The notes under the pieces were generated by a model. That model ran no database searches. It worked only from the letters and a program-made list of their open reading frames with translations, and had not been told where the DNA came from. From NCBI GenBank assembly GCA_020859685.1, contig JAJBVT010000065.1:1-32838 (forward strand): DNA of 32,838 bases, written 5' to 3'. A program made the translations under genes and the position numbers. Source of the stretch: Rikenellaceae bacterium (GTDB taxonomy: Bacteria; Bacteroidota; Bacteroidia; Bacteroidales; Rikenellaceae). Every line of letters begins with the position of its first letter. Positions within the stretch are counted from its first letter, which is position 1. This document shows positions 17,181-26,134 of this stretch, one piece after another.

Positions 17181-18728
17181 ATGATGATTGAGATAATGGA
17201 TACCACGCTGCGCGACGGGGAACAGACCTCCGGTGTGTCGCTGTCGCCGCGCGAGAAGGTGAGCATCGCCCAGATGCTGCTCGACGAGCTGAAGGCCGAC
17301 CGTATCGAGGTGGCCTCGGCGCGGGTATCCGAGGGCGAGTACGACGCCGTGCGGCGAATTATGGCGTGGGCCGTCCGCAGGGGAGAGGAGACGGGGACGG
17401 ATATACTCTCCCGTATCGAGATACTCGGTTTCGTGGACGGCGGGGTGAGTCTCGACTGGATAGCCACCGCCGGGGGACGGGTGGTCAACATGCTTACCAA
17501 AGGGTCGCTAAAACATTGCCGCGAACAACTCGGTAAAACTCCCGAACAGCATGCGGCGGATATCCGCCGCGATATCGCGCTGGCGGCCGATAAAGGGATA
17601 AAGGTGAACCTCTACCTCGAAGACTGGTCGAACGGGATGCGTAATTCGCCCGAGTATGTTTTCGGGATGATGGACGCCCTGTGCGGCGAGCCGGTGGAGC
17701 GGTTTATGCTGCCCGACACGCTCGGCATTCTCGACCCGTACGAAACGGAACGTTACTGCCGCGCGATGGTGGAGCGGTACCCCGGCTTGCGGTTCGACTT
17801 CCACCCGCACAACGATTACGACCTTGCGGTGGCCAATGTTCTGGCGGCAGTCAAGGCCGGTATAAAGGGAGTCCATACCACCGTGAACGGACTCGGAGAG
17901 CGGGCGGGCAACGCTCCCCTCTCGAGCGTGGTGGCCGTACTGCACGACCACCTGAAGGTCCGGACCGCAATCCGCGAATCGAAGATTAACAGCGTCAGCC
18001 GGATGGTGGAGACCTATACCGGGGTTCATATCCCGGCCAACAAACCCGTGGTGGGGGAGAACGTCTTTACCCAGTGCGCGGGTATCCATGCCGACGGCGA
18101 CAACAAAAACAACCTCTACTTTAACGACCTGATGCCTGAGCGGTTCGGCCGTGTCAGGGAATACGCCCTCGGCAAGACTTCGGGCAAGGCCAATATCCGC
18201 AAGAATCTCGAAGCGTTGGGCATAGCGCTCGACGAAGAATCGATGCGCAAGGTAACGGCCCGCATCATAGAGCTGGGCGACAAGAAGGAGCAGGTTACGG
18301 CCGAGGACCTGCCCTATATCATCGCCGACGTCCTGAGGCAGGACCAGCAGGAGAACACGGTGTTCGTGGAGAATTATAGCCTGGCCATCTCGCAGGGACT
18401 CAAGGCGATGGCGACGTTGAAGATAAATATCGACGGGGAGTCGTTCGAAGCCACCTCGTCGGGCGACGGGCAGTACGACGCCTTTATGCGCTCCCTGCGC
18501 AATATATATAAAAAGCAACTCGGGCGCGAGTTCCCCATGCTGTCGAACTATACGGTGAGCATTCCCCCCGGGGGCCGGACCGACGCCCTGGTTCAGACGA
18601 TAATAACGTGGGATTACAAAGGGCAGACATTCAAAACCCGCGGTCTGGACGCCGACCAGAGCGAGGCGGCGATTAAAGCTACGCTAAAGATGCTCAACAA
18701 GATAGACGCGCTGGACAGGCAGGGGTAA
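17181..18728 (+). CDS. Second 2-isopropylmalate synthase-family enzyme, candidate (R)-citramalate synthase
   Basis: A 515-residue homologue of LeuA (ATG 17181; ATG 17184 is an alternative). The catalytic barrel has [37 protein letters not shown] (metal site) and NGLGERAGNAPLSSVVAVL. CAGIHADGDNKNNLY follows in the linker, and a LeuA-type C-terminal regulatory domain begins at about residue 395. It differs clearly from LeuA at 13333, for example in having RIEVASARVSEGEYD in place of [12 protein letters not shown]. Citramalate synthase makes 2-oxobutyrate from pyruvate and acetyl-CoA using the same LeuCD and LeuB, so placement between leuD and leuB fits an isoleucine branch. A second isopropylmalate synthase remains possible. 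Confidence 0.75.
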   Translation: MMIEIMDTTLRDGEQTSGVSLSPREKVSIAQMLLDELKADRIEVASARVSEGEYDAVRRIMAWAVRRGEETGTDILSRIEILGFVDGGVSLDWIATAGGRVVNMLTKGSLKHCREQLGKTPEQHAADIRRDIALAADKGIKVNLYLEDWSNGMRNSPEYVFGMMDALCGEPVERFMLPDTLGILDPYETERYCRAMVERYPGLRFDFHPHNDYDLAVANVLAAVKAGIKGVHTTVNGLGERAGNAPLSSVVAVLHDHLKVRTAIRESKINSVSRMVETYTGVHIPANKPVVGENVFTQCAGIHADGDNKNNLYFNDLMPERFGRVREYALGKTSGKANIRKNLEALGIALDEESMRKVTARIIELGDKKEQVTAEDLPYIIADVLRQDQQENTVFVENYSLAISQGLKAMATLKINIDGESFEATSSGDGQYDAFMRSLRNIYKKQLGREFPMLSNYTVSIPPGGRTDALVQTIITWDYKGQTFKTRGLDADQSEAAIKATLKMLNKIDALDRQG

Positions 18729-18837
18729 GGGGCTGAAAATTCAGGCCGCAAAATCGGCCCGGCTTAGGGGCGCGCACTGCTTTTCCGGTCCGGTCCGAAG
18801 AGAATGGCAAAATGATAATTCATCTTGAGGAGCCGTA

Positions 18838-18927
18838 ATGCGACTAAATATCTTCTGCTGGTTAATGCCTCTCATGGGATGTAACGAGGAGGGATTTGCC
18901 GCCGTTAAAAAAAGATTTGGTTACTAA
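18838..18927 (+). CDS. Possible 29-residue small protein upstream of leuB
   Basis: An ATG preceded by TTGAGGAG opens a 29-codon frame (MRLNIFCWLMPLMGC, then NEEGFAAVKKRFGY) ending in TAA 10 nt before the leuB ATG. The ribosome-site match is better than at most genes here. It could be a translational leader for leuB or chance; I know no homologue. Confidence 0.25.
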   Translation: MRLNIFCWLMPLMGCNEEGFAAVKKRFGY

Positions 18928-18937
18928 ATTAAAATAG

Positions 18938-19999
18938 ATGGAATACAAAATAGCACTTCTGCCCGGTGACGGAATCGGACCGGAGATTGTGGGTGAGGCG
19001 GTCAAGGTTCTGGACGCCGTCGGCGCTAAATTCGGCCACTCTTTCAGCTACACGAAAGCCCTTGTGGGAGCGGCGGCCATTGATGCCACCGGTAATCCGT
19101 ACCCGGACGAAACGCACGAGATATGCCGTGCGAGCGACGCCGTGCTGTTCGGTGCCATAGGAGACCCGAAGTACGACAACGACCCCTCGGCGAAGGTACG
19201 GCCGGAGCAGGGCCTTCTTAAAATGCGCAAGTCTCTGGGGTTGTTCGCCAACCTGCGCCCGCTGGCGGTGTTCGATTCGCTGGCCCACCGCTCGCCGCTA
19301 AAGACCGAGATTGTGCGAGGCGCCGATTTTCTGTGCGTGCGCGAGCTGACCGGCGGGATGTACTTCGGCCGCCCGCAAGGCCGCAGTGAGGACGGCAACA
19401 CCGCTTACGACACCTGCGTCTACACCCGTGAGGAGGTGGAACGCATTCTGAAGCTTGCCTTCGAGCAGGCCCGCCTTCGCCGCGGCAAGCTGACGGTGGT
19501 CGATAAGGCTAACGTTATCGCCACCTCGCGCCTTTGGAGGCAGATTGCCAAGGAGATGGCTCCGCAGTATCCCGATATCGAACTGGAATTTATGTTCGTG
19601 GACAACGCCGCGATGCAGATAATCCAGCGGCCCACCCATTTCGACGTGATAGTTACCGAAAACCTGTTCGGGGATATCCTGACGGACGAAGCGAGCGTTA
19701 TCAGCGGTTCGCTGGGGATGCTTCCCTCGGCCAGCATAGGGGAACAGGCCGCACTTTTCGAGCCAATCCACGGTAGTTACCCGCAGGCGGCCGGGAAGAA
19801 TATTGCCAACCCCATGGCCACCATCCTCTCGGCGGCCATGATGCTGGAGCACCTCGGGCTGGGGGACGAAGCCGCCGCGGTCCGGGCGGCCGTAAACCTT
19901 GCCATTGAGAAGGGCGTGGTCACTGAAGACCTTGTAAACGAGGGCGAAAAGCCCTCCTCCACGACCGAGGTCGGGGGCTTTGTAGCCGGAAATATCTAA
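18938..19999 (+). CDS. leuB: 3-isopropylmalate dehydrogenase
   Basis: A 353-residue NAD-dependent beta-decarboxylating dehydrogenase. It has the N-terminal [12 protein letters not shown], the [21 protein letters not shown] motif with substrate arginines, and the [12 protein letters not shown] loop. [12 protein letters not shown] and [25 protein letters not shown] (metal and NAD region) follow, and the [17 protein letters not shown] signature is present. It oxidises 3-isopropylmalate to 2-oxoisocaproate, and can also act on methylmalate in a citramalate route. It closes the leu cluster; a strong terminator lies at 20033-20075. Confidence 0.93.
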   Translation: MEYKIALLPGDGIGPEIVGEAVKVLDAVGAKFGHSFSYTKALVGAAAIDATGNPYPDETHEICRASDAVLFGAIGDPKYDNDPSAKVRPEQGLLKMRKSLGLFANLRPLAVFDSLAHRSPLKTEIVRGADFLCVRELTGGMYFGRPQGRSEDGNTAYDTCVYTREEVERILKLAFEQARLRRGKLTVVDKANVIATSRLWRQIAKEMAPQYPDIELEFMFVDNAAMQIIQRPTHFDVIVTENLFGDILTDEASVISGSLGMLPSASIGEQAALFEPIHGSYPQAAGKNIANPMATILSAAMMLEHLGLGDEAAAVRAAVNLAIEKGVVTEDLVNEGEKPSSTTEVGGFVAGNI

Positions 20000-20032
20000 T
20001 CCCGGAAGACACACTCCTGACCGGAAACTTAT

Positions 20033-20075
20033 GCGAACCGGCGGCCCGCATTGAGGGCCGCCGGTTCGCTCTTTA
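20033..20075 (+). terminator. Rho-independent terminator at the end of the leu cluster
   Basis: A perfect 15-bp stem (GCGAACCGGCGGCCC 20033-20047, 7-nt loop, GGGCCGCCGGTTCGC 20055-20069) is followed by TCTTTA. It separates the leu cluster from the ligase cassette. Confidence 0.8.
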
Positions 20076-20213
20076 TGGGCAGGGCCCGCCCCATAACCGC
20101 TCCCGAAGGTCGCGATGCTGCCGGAGCGGGGTCAGGCAGCGCGGGTTTAATTCCCGCCTGATTCCCGGCAGGCACAGATATTGATTTTATACCGGCTGTA
20201 AACGATATCGCGT

Positions 20214-20822
20214 ATGCCACGGGAACTCAATTTCAGGATTAAGAGGAAGCAGTACAGTGCCGTCCCCGTGAAGGTGGACCGGAAAAAACTGTACGGCTGG
20301 ACGGAAATACTCGCCCTCGACGAACAGGGGCGGCCCTGTGACCTGGTTACCACCGACCAGACCGGTACCCTGATCATCCCGCGCGGAGGGACGGCAATGG
20401 CCATCCTTTCGCCGCAGGGGGAGTGGGTCGAGCGCTCCACACTGCGCACGGTTCGCGACGACGGGTCGGAGGCCGAACTTATCCCGTCCAGTTATTCGGT
20501 GGTTATCGACCTGAAGGAGAAGGTCTCCGAAGAGGAGTTCCTGAACCACAGCATCACCGATTTTTACCAGATAACGGAGGCGCCCGAAGCTCTGCTTCGC
20601 GCCGTCGGGCAGGACATTTATACATTTCGTTACACCTACCTCGACAGTTATGAAACCACCCCGGCTTTCCTTATGTCGGCCGACGGAGTCCTCTATATGC
20701 TTATCGGTTACCGGAACAGGTTCGAGATGCTCTGTCTGGGCGACTGTGAGGCCGTCGACGAGCAGGACGACGATTACGTGGACGTGGAGGACAACGATAT
20801 AGATTTTTCGATGCTATTCTAA
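20214..20822 (+). CDS. Unrecognised protein, first gene of the ligase cassette
   Basis: A 202-residue protein with no family I recognise. It starts MPRELNFRIKRKQYSAVPVKV, with no signal peptide, so it is probably cytoplasmic. Residues 15-110 look beta-rich (KLYGWTEILALDEQGRP, TGTLIIPRGGTAMAILSP), the middle (120-180) mixed (DFYQITEAPEALLRAV, FRYTYLDSYETTPAFLM). The last 26 residues are strongly acidic with at least 11 Asp/Glu (EQDDDYVDVEDNDIDF), ending in hydrophobic SMLF. Acidic tails with a hydrophobic C-terminus recall the protein-docking tail of SSB, but that is only a resemblance. The next gene follows after 12 nt. Codon use is like the chromosome, not like the AT-rich island downstream. 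Confidence 0.75.
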   Translation: MPRELNFRIKRKQYSAVPVKVDRKKLYGWTEILALDEQGRPCDLVTTDQTGTLIIPRGGTAMAILSPQGEWVERSTLRTVRDDGSEAELIPSSYSVVIDLKEKVSEEEFLNHSITDFYQITEAPEALLRAVGQDIYTFRYTYLDSYETTPAFLMSADGVLYMLIGYRNRFEMLCLGDCEAVDEQDDDYVDVEDNDIDFSMLF

Positions 20823-20834
20823 AACCCTGCCGCT

Positions 20835-21542
20835 ATGCCGAAAGCCATACATATTGCCAATGCCAAGAGACGCGACGCGGAGGTCGCCGTCGAGCAGCAC
20901 GTGCGCCGCAGTCCGGTGCGCACGGTATTGCCGGACGGACAGGAGAAATCCAACGTCCGACTGCTCAAAAATACTCTCCAATACGATATTTCGGCCCTTC
21001 TGGAGCGGTACGACGGACGGCTGACCTCGCTGGAAGAGGGTCTTATCGATGACGACCCGGAAATCGACTTCGAAAATGTGGGCCGAATGCTCCGCGGCAC
21101 CCACAAGCTATACGTGGACCAGGACCGCAATATCGCCTACCGGCTCAACCTCTATCAGGTCGTATACGGACCCGGCGGCGAGGAACTTGAAAGGCACGAT
21201 ATAAACAAGCTCCCTGCAAATATCAATAACGAATACCCGCTCCGGTGGACCGGAAGGCGGTTCGACAAGTCGGAAGCCCTGAGGCGGTTCGTATTCTTCC
21301 GTAAATACCAGTTGAGGCATATCAACGGGGTCACGTTCGACTTCCTTTACAATATGGCAAAGGAGTTACAGGAGAGCGGCCAGATGGTGCTGGTAGGAGC
21401 CGGACCCAAGGGTGCAGACCCTGTGCTATTGACCCGCGGGGGAAGCCCCTACCGCGGTTTTCTCGAAGGTCGTGCGCTATCGGACCGTTACGCCCTCATT
21501 CTCCACCTTTCGGATATAGAACTTAAACCCCTGCCGCTATGA
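20835..21542 (+). CDS. Unrecognised protein, second gene of the ligase cassette
   Basis: A 235-residue protein, family not recognised. The N-terminal 60 residues are basic (HIANAKRRDAEVAVEQHVRR) then include LLKNTLQYDISALLERYDGR. The middle holds MLRGTHKLYVDQDRNIAYRL and LYQVVYGPGGEELERHDINK, and the C-terminal half FDKSEALRRFVFFRKYQL and MVLVGAGPKGADPVLL. It has no signal peptide or membrane segment. Its stop codon overlaps the start of the ligase gene (ATGA at 21539-21542), indicating translational coupling, so it is likely a partner of that ligase. The 13 nt before and including its start (CCCTGCCGCTATG) recur exactly at the start of the next gene. Confidence 0.75.
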   Translation: MPKAIHIANAKRRDAEVAVEQHVRRSPVRTVLPDGQEKSNVRLLKNTLQYDISALLERYDGRLTSLEEGLIDDDPEIDFENVGRMLRGTHKLYVDQDRNIAYRLNLYQVVYGPGGEELERHDINKLPANINNEYPLRWTGRRFDKSEALRRFVFFRKYQLRHINGVTFDFLYNMAKELQESGQMVLVGAGPKGADPVLLTRGGSPYRGFLEGRALSDRYALILHLSDIELKPLPL

Positions 21543-23002
21543 AGATTTATGAAGACCGCATGCGGCAGATGAACGGCTATCTCGAGGGTAAAATCGATGC
21601 CATAGACACCGAAACCTCGTCCAAAGCCCTGTCGTACAAAAAAAACTTCCTGAAGCAGTTCATCGCCATCTACCCGCAGATAATCGACAGCCGTCTGGGC
21701 GACAGCCGGTATTACGTGACCCGTAAGTACGACGGGGAGTTCGCCACCATCGTCTACGACAACGGCCGGGTGGTGACCATAAACCGTTCGGGCCGCACAC
21801 GTATCGGCCTGCCGTGTGCCGAAGAGGCCGCACGGCTGCTCAAAAAGGCGGGCGTCAGGCAGGCCATAATTCCCGCCGAGATATATGTGGACGACCGCGA
21901 CAAACGGACTCGCACTCACGACCTGCTCCATGCCCTCTCCAAGAAGGGGGACGTAAGCGTCCTGCACCTTGCCGCATTCGATATACTCGAACTCGACAAC
22001 GAGCCCTACAAGCCCGAAAACTATATCGAGACCCACGAGCAGATTGTCAAATGGTTCGCCCGGGGTAAACTGGTAAAGCCGGTGGAAATGGAGGTTGCCA
22101 CCTCCAACCAGCAGGTAAAGGACCTCTACCGCCGCTGGGTGGACGAGGGTACGGCCGAGGGCCTCGTGGTGCGGAGCGACCTGCCGTTCGTATTCAAAAT
22201 CAAGCCCCGGCACTATATCGACGCCGTGGTCATCGGATATACCGAGGGTACGGGAAACCAGCAGGGTCAGGTCCGCACGTTCCTCGTGGCCATGATGGCC
22301 GAGGAGGGCCAATATCAGGTGGTGGGCCATGTCGGGGGCGGGATGAAGGACGAGCTGAAAACCTCGATGTTCGACCACCTGGAGGGGCGTATCGTCACGT
22401 CGGATTATATCGAGACCGACTCCAACCATATTGCTTTCCGGATGGTCGACCCCGAAACGGTGATGGAATTCAGCGTCCGTGACGTGATATACGAGACCGC
22501 GAACGGGGCCGTGACCAATCCGGTGCTGCGGTTCGAGGACGGCGGATGGTATTTCGACCGGACGGTTACCGGGCTGAGTTTCATCGCCCCCGTATTCGAG
22601 AAATTCCGCGAAGACAAGGCGGCCAATGCGGTAGATATCCGCCTGTCGCAAATAGAGGATTTCGCCTCGTTCGAGCGCGAGGAGATAGTGGACCGGCCGC
22701 CGGCCGAGAAATTTCCCAGCGAAGTGCTTCTGCGCGAGGTGTACCATAAGACGCTCGGGGAGAAGTACATGATACAGAAATACGTGGTCTGGAAAACCAA
22801 TAAGGAGTCGGCCGGGGATTATCCCGCCTACGTACTCCACTACACCAATTACAGCTCCAACCGCCGGGAACAGCTTCAGCGGGAACTGCGCGTCTCCGAC
22901 AGCGAGCAGCAGATAATGGAGCTGTACCACGCGATGCTCGGCGAAAATATCAAAAAAGGCTGGACTAAGGTGCCCGTGGCTGAGGTGGTCGAGGTGAATT
23001 GA
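21539..23002 (+). CDS. ATP-dependent DNA ligase-like protein with an extra C-terminal domain
   Basis: A 487-residue protein with the ordered motifs of the ATP-dependent DNA ligase superfamily. Motif I is RKYDGEF with the nucleotide-accepting Lys at K63. NRSGR (83-87) corresponds to motif Ia and E114 in IPAEIY to motif III. FDIL is at 148-151, EGLVVR at 208-213 (motif IV), and FKIKPRHYIDAVVIGY at 219-234 (motif V, K220 and K222). An OB-fold region follows (VVGHVGGGMKDE) with motif VI-like FREDK at 356-360. So both adenylation and nick-sealing domains seem present. About 120 residues beyond the ligase core (LREVYHKTLGEKYMIQKYVVWK, RREQLQRELRVSD) form a domain I do not recognise. It is last of three coupled genes; the housekeeping ligase of such bacteria is the NAD-dependent LigA. 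Confidence 0.78.
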   Translation: MKIYEDRMRQMNGYLEGKIDAIDTETSSKALSYKKNFLKQFIAIYPQIIDSRLGDSRYYVTRKYDGEFATIVYDNGRVVTINRSGRTRIGLPCAEEAARLLKKAGVRQAIIPAEIYVDDRDKRTRTHDLLHALSKKGDVSVLHLAAFDILELDNEPYKPENYIETHEQIVKWFARGKLVKPVEMEVATSNQQVKDLYRRWVDEGTAEGLVVRSDLPFVFKIKPRHYIDAVVIGYTEGTGNQQGQVRTFLVAMMAEEGQYQVVGHVGGGMKDELKTSMFDHLEGRIVTSDYIETDSNHIAFRMVDPETVMEFSVRDVIYETANGAVTNPVLRFEDGGWYFDRTVTGLSFIAPVFEKFREDKAANAVDIRLSQIEDFASFEREEIVDRPPAEKFPSEVLLREVYHKTLGEKYMIQKYVVWKTNKESAGDYPAYVLHYTNYSSNRREQLQRELRVSDSEQQIMELYHAMLGENIKKGWTKVPVAEVVEVN

Positions 23003-23555
23003 ATGCGTATTTGATTTGGGGCAAATATTTTGATGCGGAATATTCACCTTCTGGTTCGTGTAAATAGCGGCAATATTGCCTCTGTTCCATATTCCCGTAC
23101 CAGTAGAAGGTATAACATCCGTAGTTATGTCGTTGTATCCTGACAACCGTCACATGTGGATTTTCCGGGCTTATCCAATGTTCGATAATATCGTAAATTG
23201 TACTAAATTGTGGCAATTGTCTGTACTTATGGAACTTTTTTATACAGAAATAACGGATGACCTGGAACTCTTCCAAACGGTCTACAATTCTGAGAATACC
23301 ATAAAATTCAAACTTGCGTCTTCATTCTTCCACCATTTTTAGTTTACGGTAGCAGGCCGGACACTTCCCGCCTGGTAGCATTTTTAATTTCCTGAACCTG
23401 TGCCCGCAGTCCATACAGAGTATATGGTTTTCAGTTTGCCCGCCGTAATGCCAAAAACAATGTTCCCGGGCGAACTTTATTTTGGCGGGGGATAGTTCCG
23501 GCAAATCTTTCCGGATTTCCATAACCCGCTGTTCTTGTTTATTTTTCGGTTGCAT
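23003..23555 (-). pseudogene. PcfJ-like protein remnant, nonsense codon and 3' truncation
   Basis: From ATG 23553-23555 (MQPKNKQEQRVMEIRKDLPEL) the frame gives the N-terminus of the PcfJ-like family carried by Bacteroidota conjugative elements, including a zinc ribbon with CMDCGHRF and CPACYRK cysteine pairs. A TGA at 23322-23324 interrupts it, but the same frame resumes at once with the family's next segment (RRKFEFYGILRIVDRLEEF, VIRYFCIKKF, HWISPENPHVTVVR). Similarity then stops near LPQIK at about 23010, next to the stop codon of the ligase gene on the other strand. Full-length relatives run several hundred residues further. I read it as a decayed, 3'-truncated mobile-element gene. Confidence 0.7.
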
Positions 23556-23574
23556 ATGGATGAAAAAAAGCAAA

Positions 23575-23605
23575 GGGCACTCTTTCTGAGTGCCCGGTTT
23601 GTAAA
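23575..23605. terminator. Terminator-like hairpin in the AT-rich gap
   Basis: GGGCACTC (23575-23582), TTTCT loop, GAGTGCCC (23588-23595). The plus side continues GGTTTGTAAATAAAA and the minus side has a run of T from GAAAAAAAG. No complete gene ends here, so it may be a leftover or an attenuator in front of the receptor gene. The rest of 23574-23818 is AT-rich with no convincing gene. Confidence 0.4.
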
Positions 23606-23818
23606 TAAAACTTTGTATTATTTACGCATGAATGAGTATTTCAATTCTATTAGTTTGCTTTATAAATTGGACCAAATGGAGAACCCCTTTCCCGTTTGTT
23701 CCACCATTCCACTTCGGCAAGCCTCGTATTGTTTATATCTTCTTTATGTTGCAACATATAAAATTTTTAAATATGTTAGTAACTAAATATGATACTACTA
23801 CTCTAAAAATTTTTAAAG

Positions 23819-26134
23819 ATGAAAAATTTTTTAGTATTGTTTACGGCTGTAATATTCTCGTCCGTGCTGGGGTTCTCTCAGGGTAGCAAAATAACCGGGC
23901 GTATTATTGCAGAAGAAAATCAAAAACCCATCGCCCATGCTCACATTGATCTTATGAGTATGGATTCCGTTATAATTAATCAGACTGTAACGGGCACAAA
24001 CGGCAGATTTCAATTTCAGGATGTTTCGGAAGGCTCTTATCGAGTAGCCATCACTCATTTGGAGTACGAGGGTCTAATCTTCAATCTTTCCGTTTATAAA
24101 AATACTGAGTTAGGAAACATCTCATTAAAAGAAAAACAGTACGATATAGAAGTTATAAGTGTTTCCGGAGCTGGAAATCTTACAAGGCTGGATAGGGAAC
24201 TCATAATCCCGGCAGAATGACAAGTTAGCAACTCGGCCAATAGTATGGACTTACTTTCTAAACTGTATCTTCCGGGAGTAAGGGTAGATATTTTGGAAAA
24301 TACCATACAAGGCAATAATCTTCAGATACGAATTAATGACATTATTGCCACAACCAACGATCTTATCGCAATATTACCCGACGATGTTCTAAGGGTAGAA
24401 CACATAACCATGCCCGGTGCCGAATACGGCGCCGAAGTGGGAGAAGTGATAAATATAATAACCAAAAAAAGAATATCCGGTATAACAGGCGGAGTAAACT
24501 TAACAAACTGGATAAATGGAATATATGGTAATGATAACGTTAACTTCAAAGCGAACCACAAAGATTCGGAGTTTGCTTTAAATTACACCTTCGGATATAG
24601 TCGCTATGGGAAAGTATACCAGAACTCTTCTGAAATATTCTTACTGAAAGACGGTTCTGAGTTCACAAGGAAAAGGGACGGATTACCCGGCACTCAAAAG
24701 TTATTCACCCACTCCCCATCCGTTAACTATAATTTACGAAAAGATAATATCACACTAAATATGCTTTTGCGCGGAGACATCTACGATCTACCTGTAAACA
24801 AGGCTTCAACTTTAATCTCCGACGAAACCGATGCAATTTCCTCCCAATCTCATATCTCTAATAAATATTATCGTCCTTCTGCCGACATATACTTAAAAAC
24901 AAATTTTAAAAATAACCAGTATCTCATTGTCGATGTATTAGGTACTTATACCAATACCGATTATTCGAGGACCTATACGGAAATTTATCGCGATCAGTCC
25001 TCTGAGACGTTCGACTATAAAACCGATGGTGATAAATACTCTCTCATAGCGGAAGCACGGTATGGCATGACATTTAAAAACAACGATAATTTTTCGGCCG
25101 GGTTAAAATACGACCAATCCTACATGAACAATCTTTATAAAAATTTTAATGGGGATGTTCTTTCTGATGATAAGCTTAACAATTATGATATGTATATGTT
25201 TACGCAATACCAAGGAGCGGTCAAAGAGTTTCGATATGGGGTAGGGGCGGGATATTCGCGACAATATTATAGCATGAACGGAAAAAAACACTCATTCAAC
25301 GCCTTCCGCCCAAATTTGAATCTTATGTATCCCTTTGGTAAATTCATAGCCAGATACAATTTTGCTATTAACACAATGAACCCCCAGTTATCTCAACTAA
25401 GTGAGTTTGAGCAATGGCAAAACGCATATGAAGTAACGGTTGGAAACCCGCTCTTAAAACCTTCGCGGAGTATAGTCAACGCCCTGAACTTACAATTTAG
25501 CACAGAAAAAATAGAGTTAAGTATCAATACCTATCACCAACTTTCTCTTAAAGCATTTGCCGCATCGTCCATACAGCGCATAGACGAAGCTGACGATACC
25601 TTTTATTTTTTATATAGGTATGACAATCAACGAAATTTCGCCCATTTGCAATTCATTCTGAACGTGAGGGCAACCTTAATCGAGCAGCATCTCTATTTTA
25701 CCGCGTTCGGGGGTATCAACCGTTATTTCAACCGTGGAAATGATTTTTATAATAATTATACAGGGTATATAGGCAATTTTCAACTGAATGGATCTTATAA
25801 TAATTGGTCCGCTCAGATAACATACAGCTTACCTATGACAATAAAGTTCGTAGAAACGAAAATTAAAAACTCTTCCAGAAATAGCGCTCTCATATCATAT
25901 CAATATAAGAGTGCATCTCTCGGGGTCGGCTTCTCAAATATATTGACGAAAGGAAAAGTTAGTGAGTCGGACCTTCGCTCTCGAGTCGTAAGAAAGCGCG
26001 TTGACACCTACAATAAATCTACAAATAATATTGTTTCTCTAAGAATTGGCTGGAACTTTAACAGAGGTCGTAAATACAATAGTGAAAGCAAGTCGATTGA
26101 CAATAGAGACACCGATACCGGTATTGTTATGTAA
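23819..26134 (+). pseudogene. Outer-membrane beta-barrel (TonB receptor-like) protein interrupted by one TGA
   Basis: One frame of about 771 codons. It has a signal peptide (MKNFLVLFTAVIFSSVLGFSQ) and a carboxypeptidase-regulatory-like domain (KITGRIIAEENQKPIAHAHI to about residue 110). A plug-like region follows (MDLLSKLYLPGVRVDIL, RINDIIATTNDLIAILPDDV, PGAEYGAEVGEVINIITKKR), and then a long beta-barrel rich in Asn, Tyr and Thr ending in NIVSLRIGWNFNRGRKYN. This is the layout of Bacteroidota outer-membrane beta-barrel receptors. A TGA at 24218-24220 breaks the frame, and the next codons continue the same family pattern, so a single nonsense change or sequencing error separates 133 residues from an otherwise full-length barrel. 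The gene is far more AT-rich than its surroundings, pointing to transfer. Confidence 0.75.

Noticed and set aside
23535-23786. Plus-strand 83-residue ORF before the receptor gene
   Set aside because: It overlaps the start of the pcfJ-like remnant and a terminator-like hairpin, has no recognisable pattern, and its composition simply follows the AT-rich DNA.
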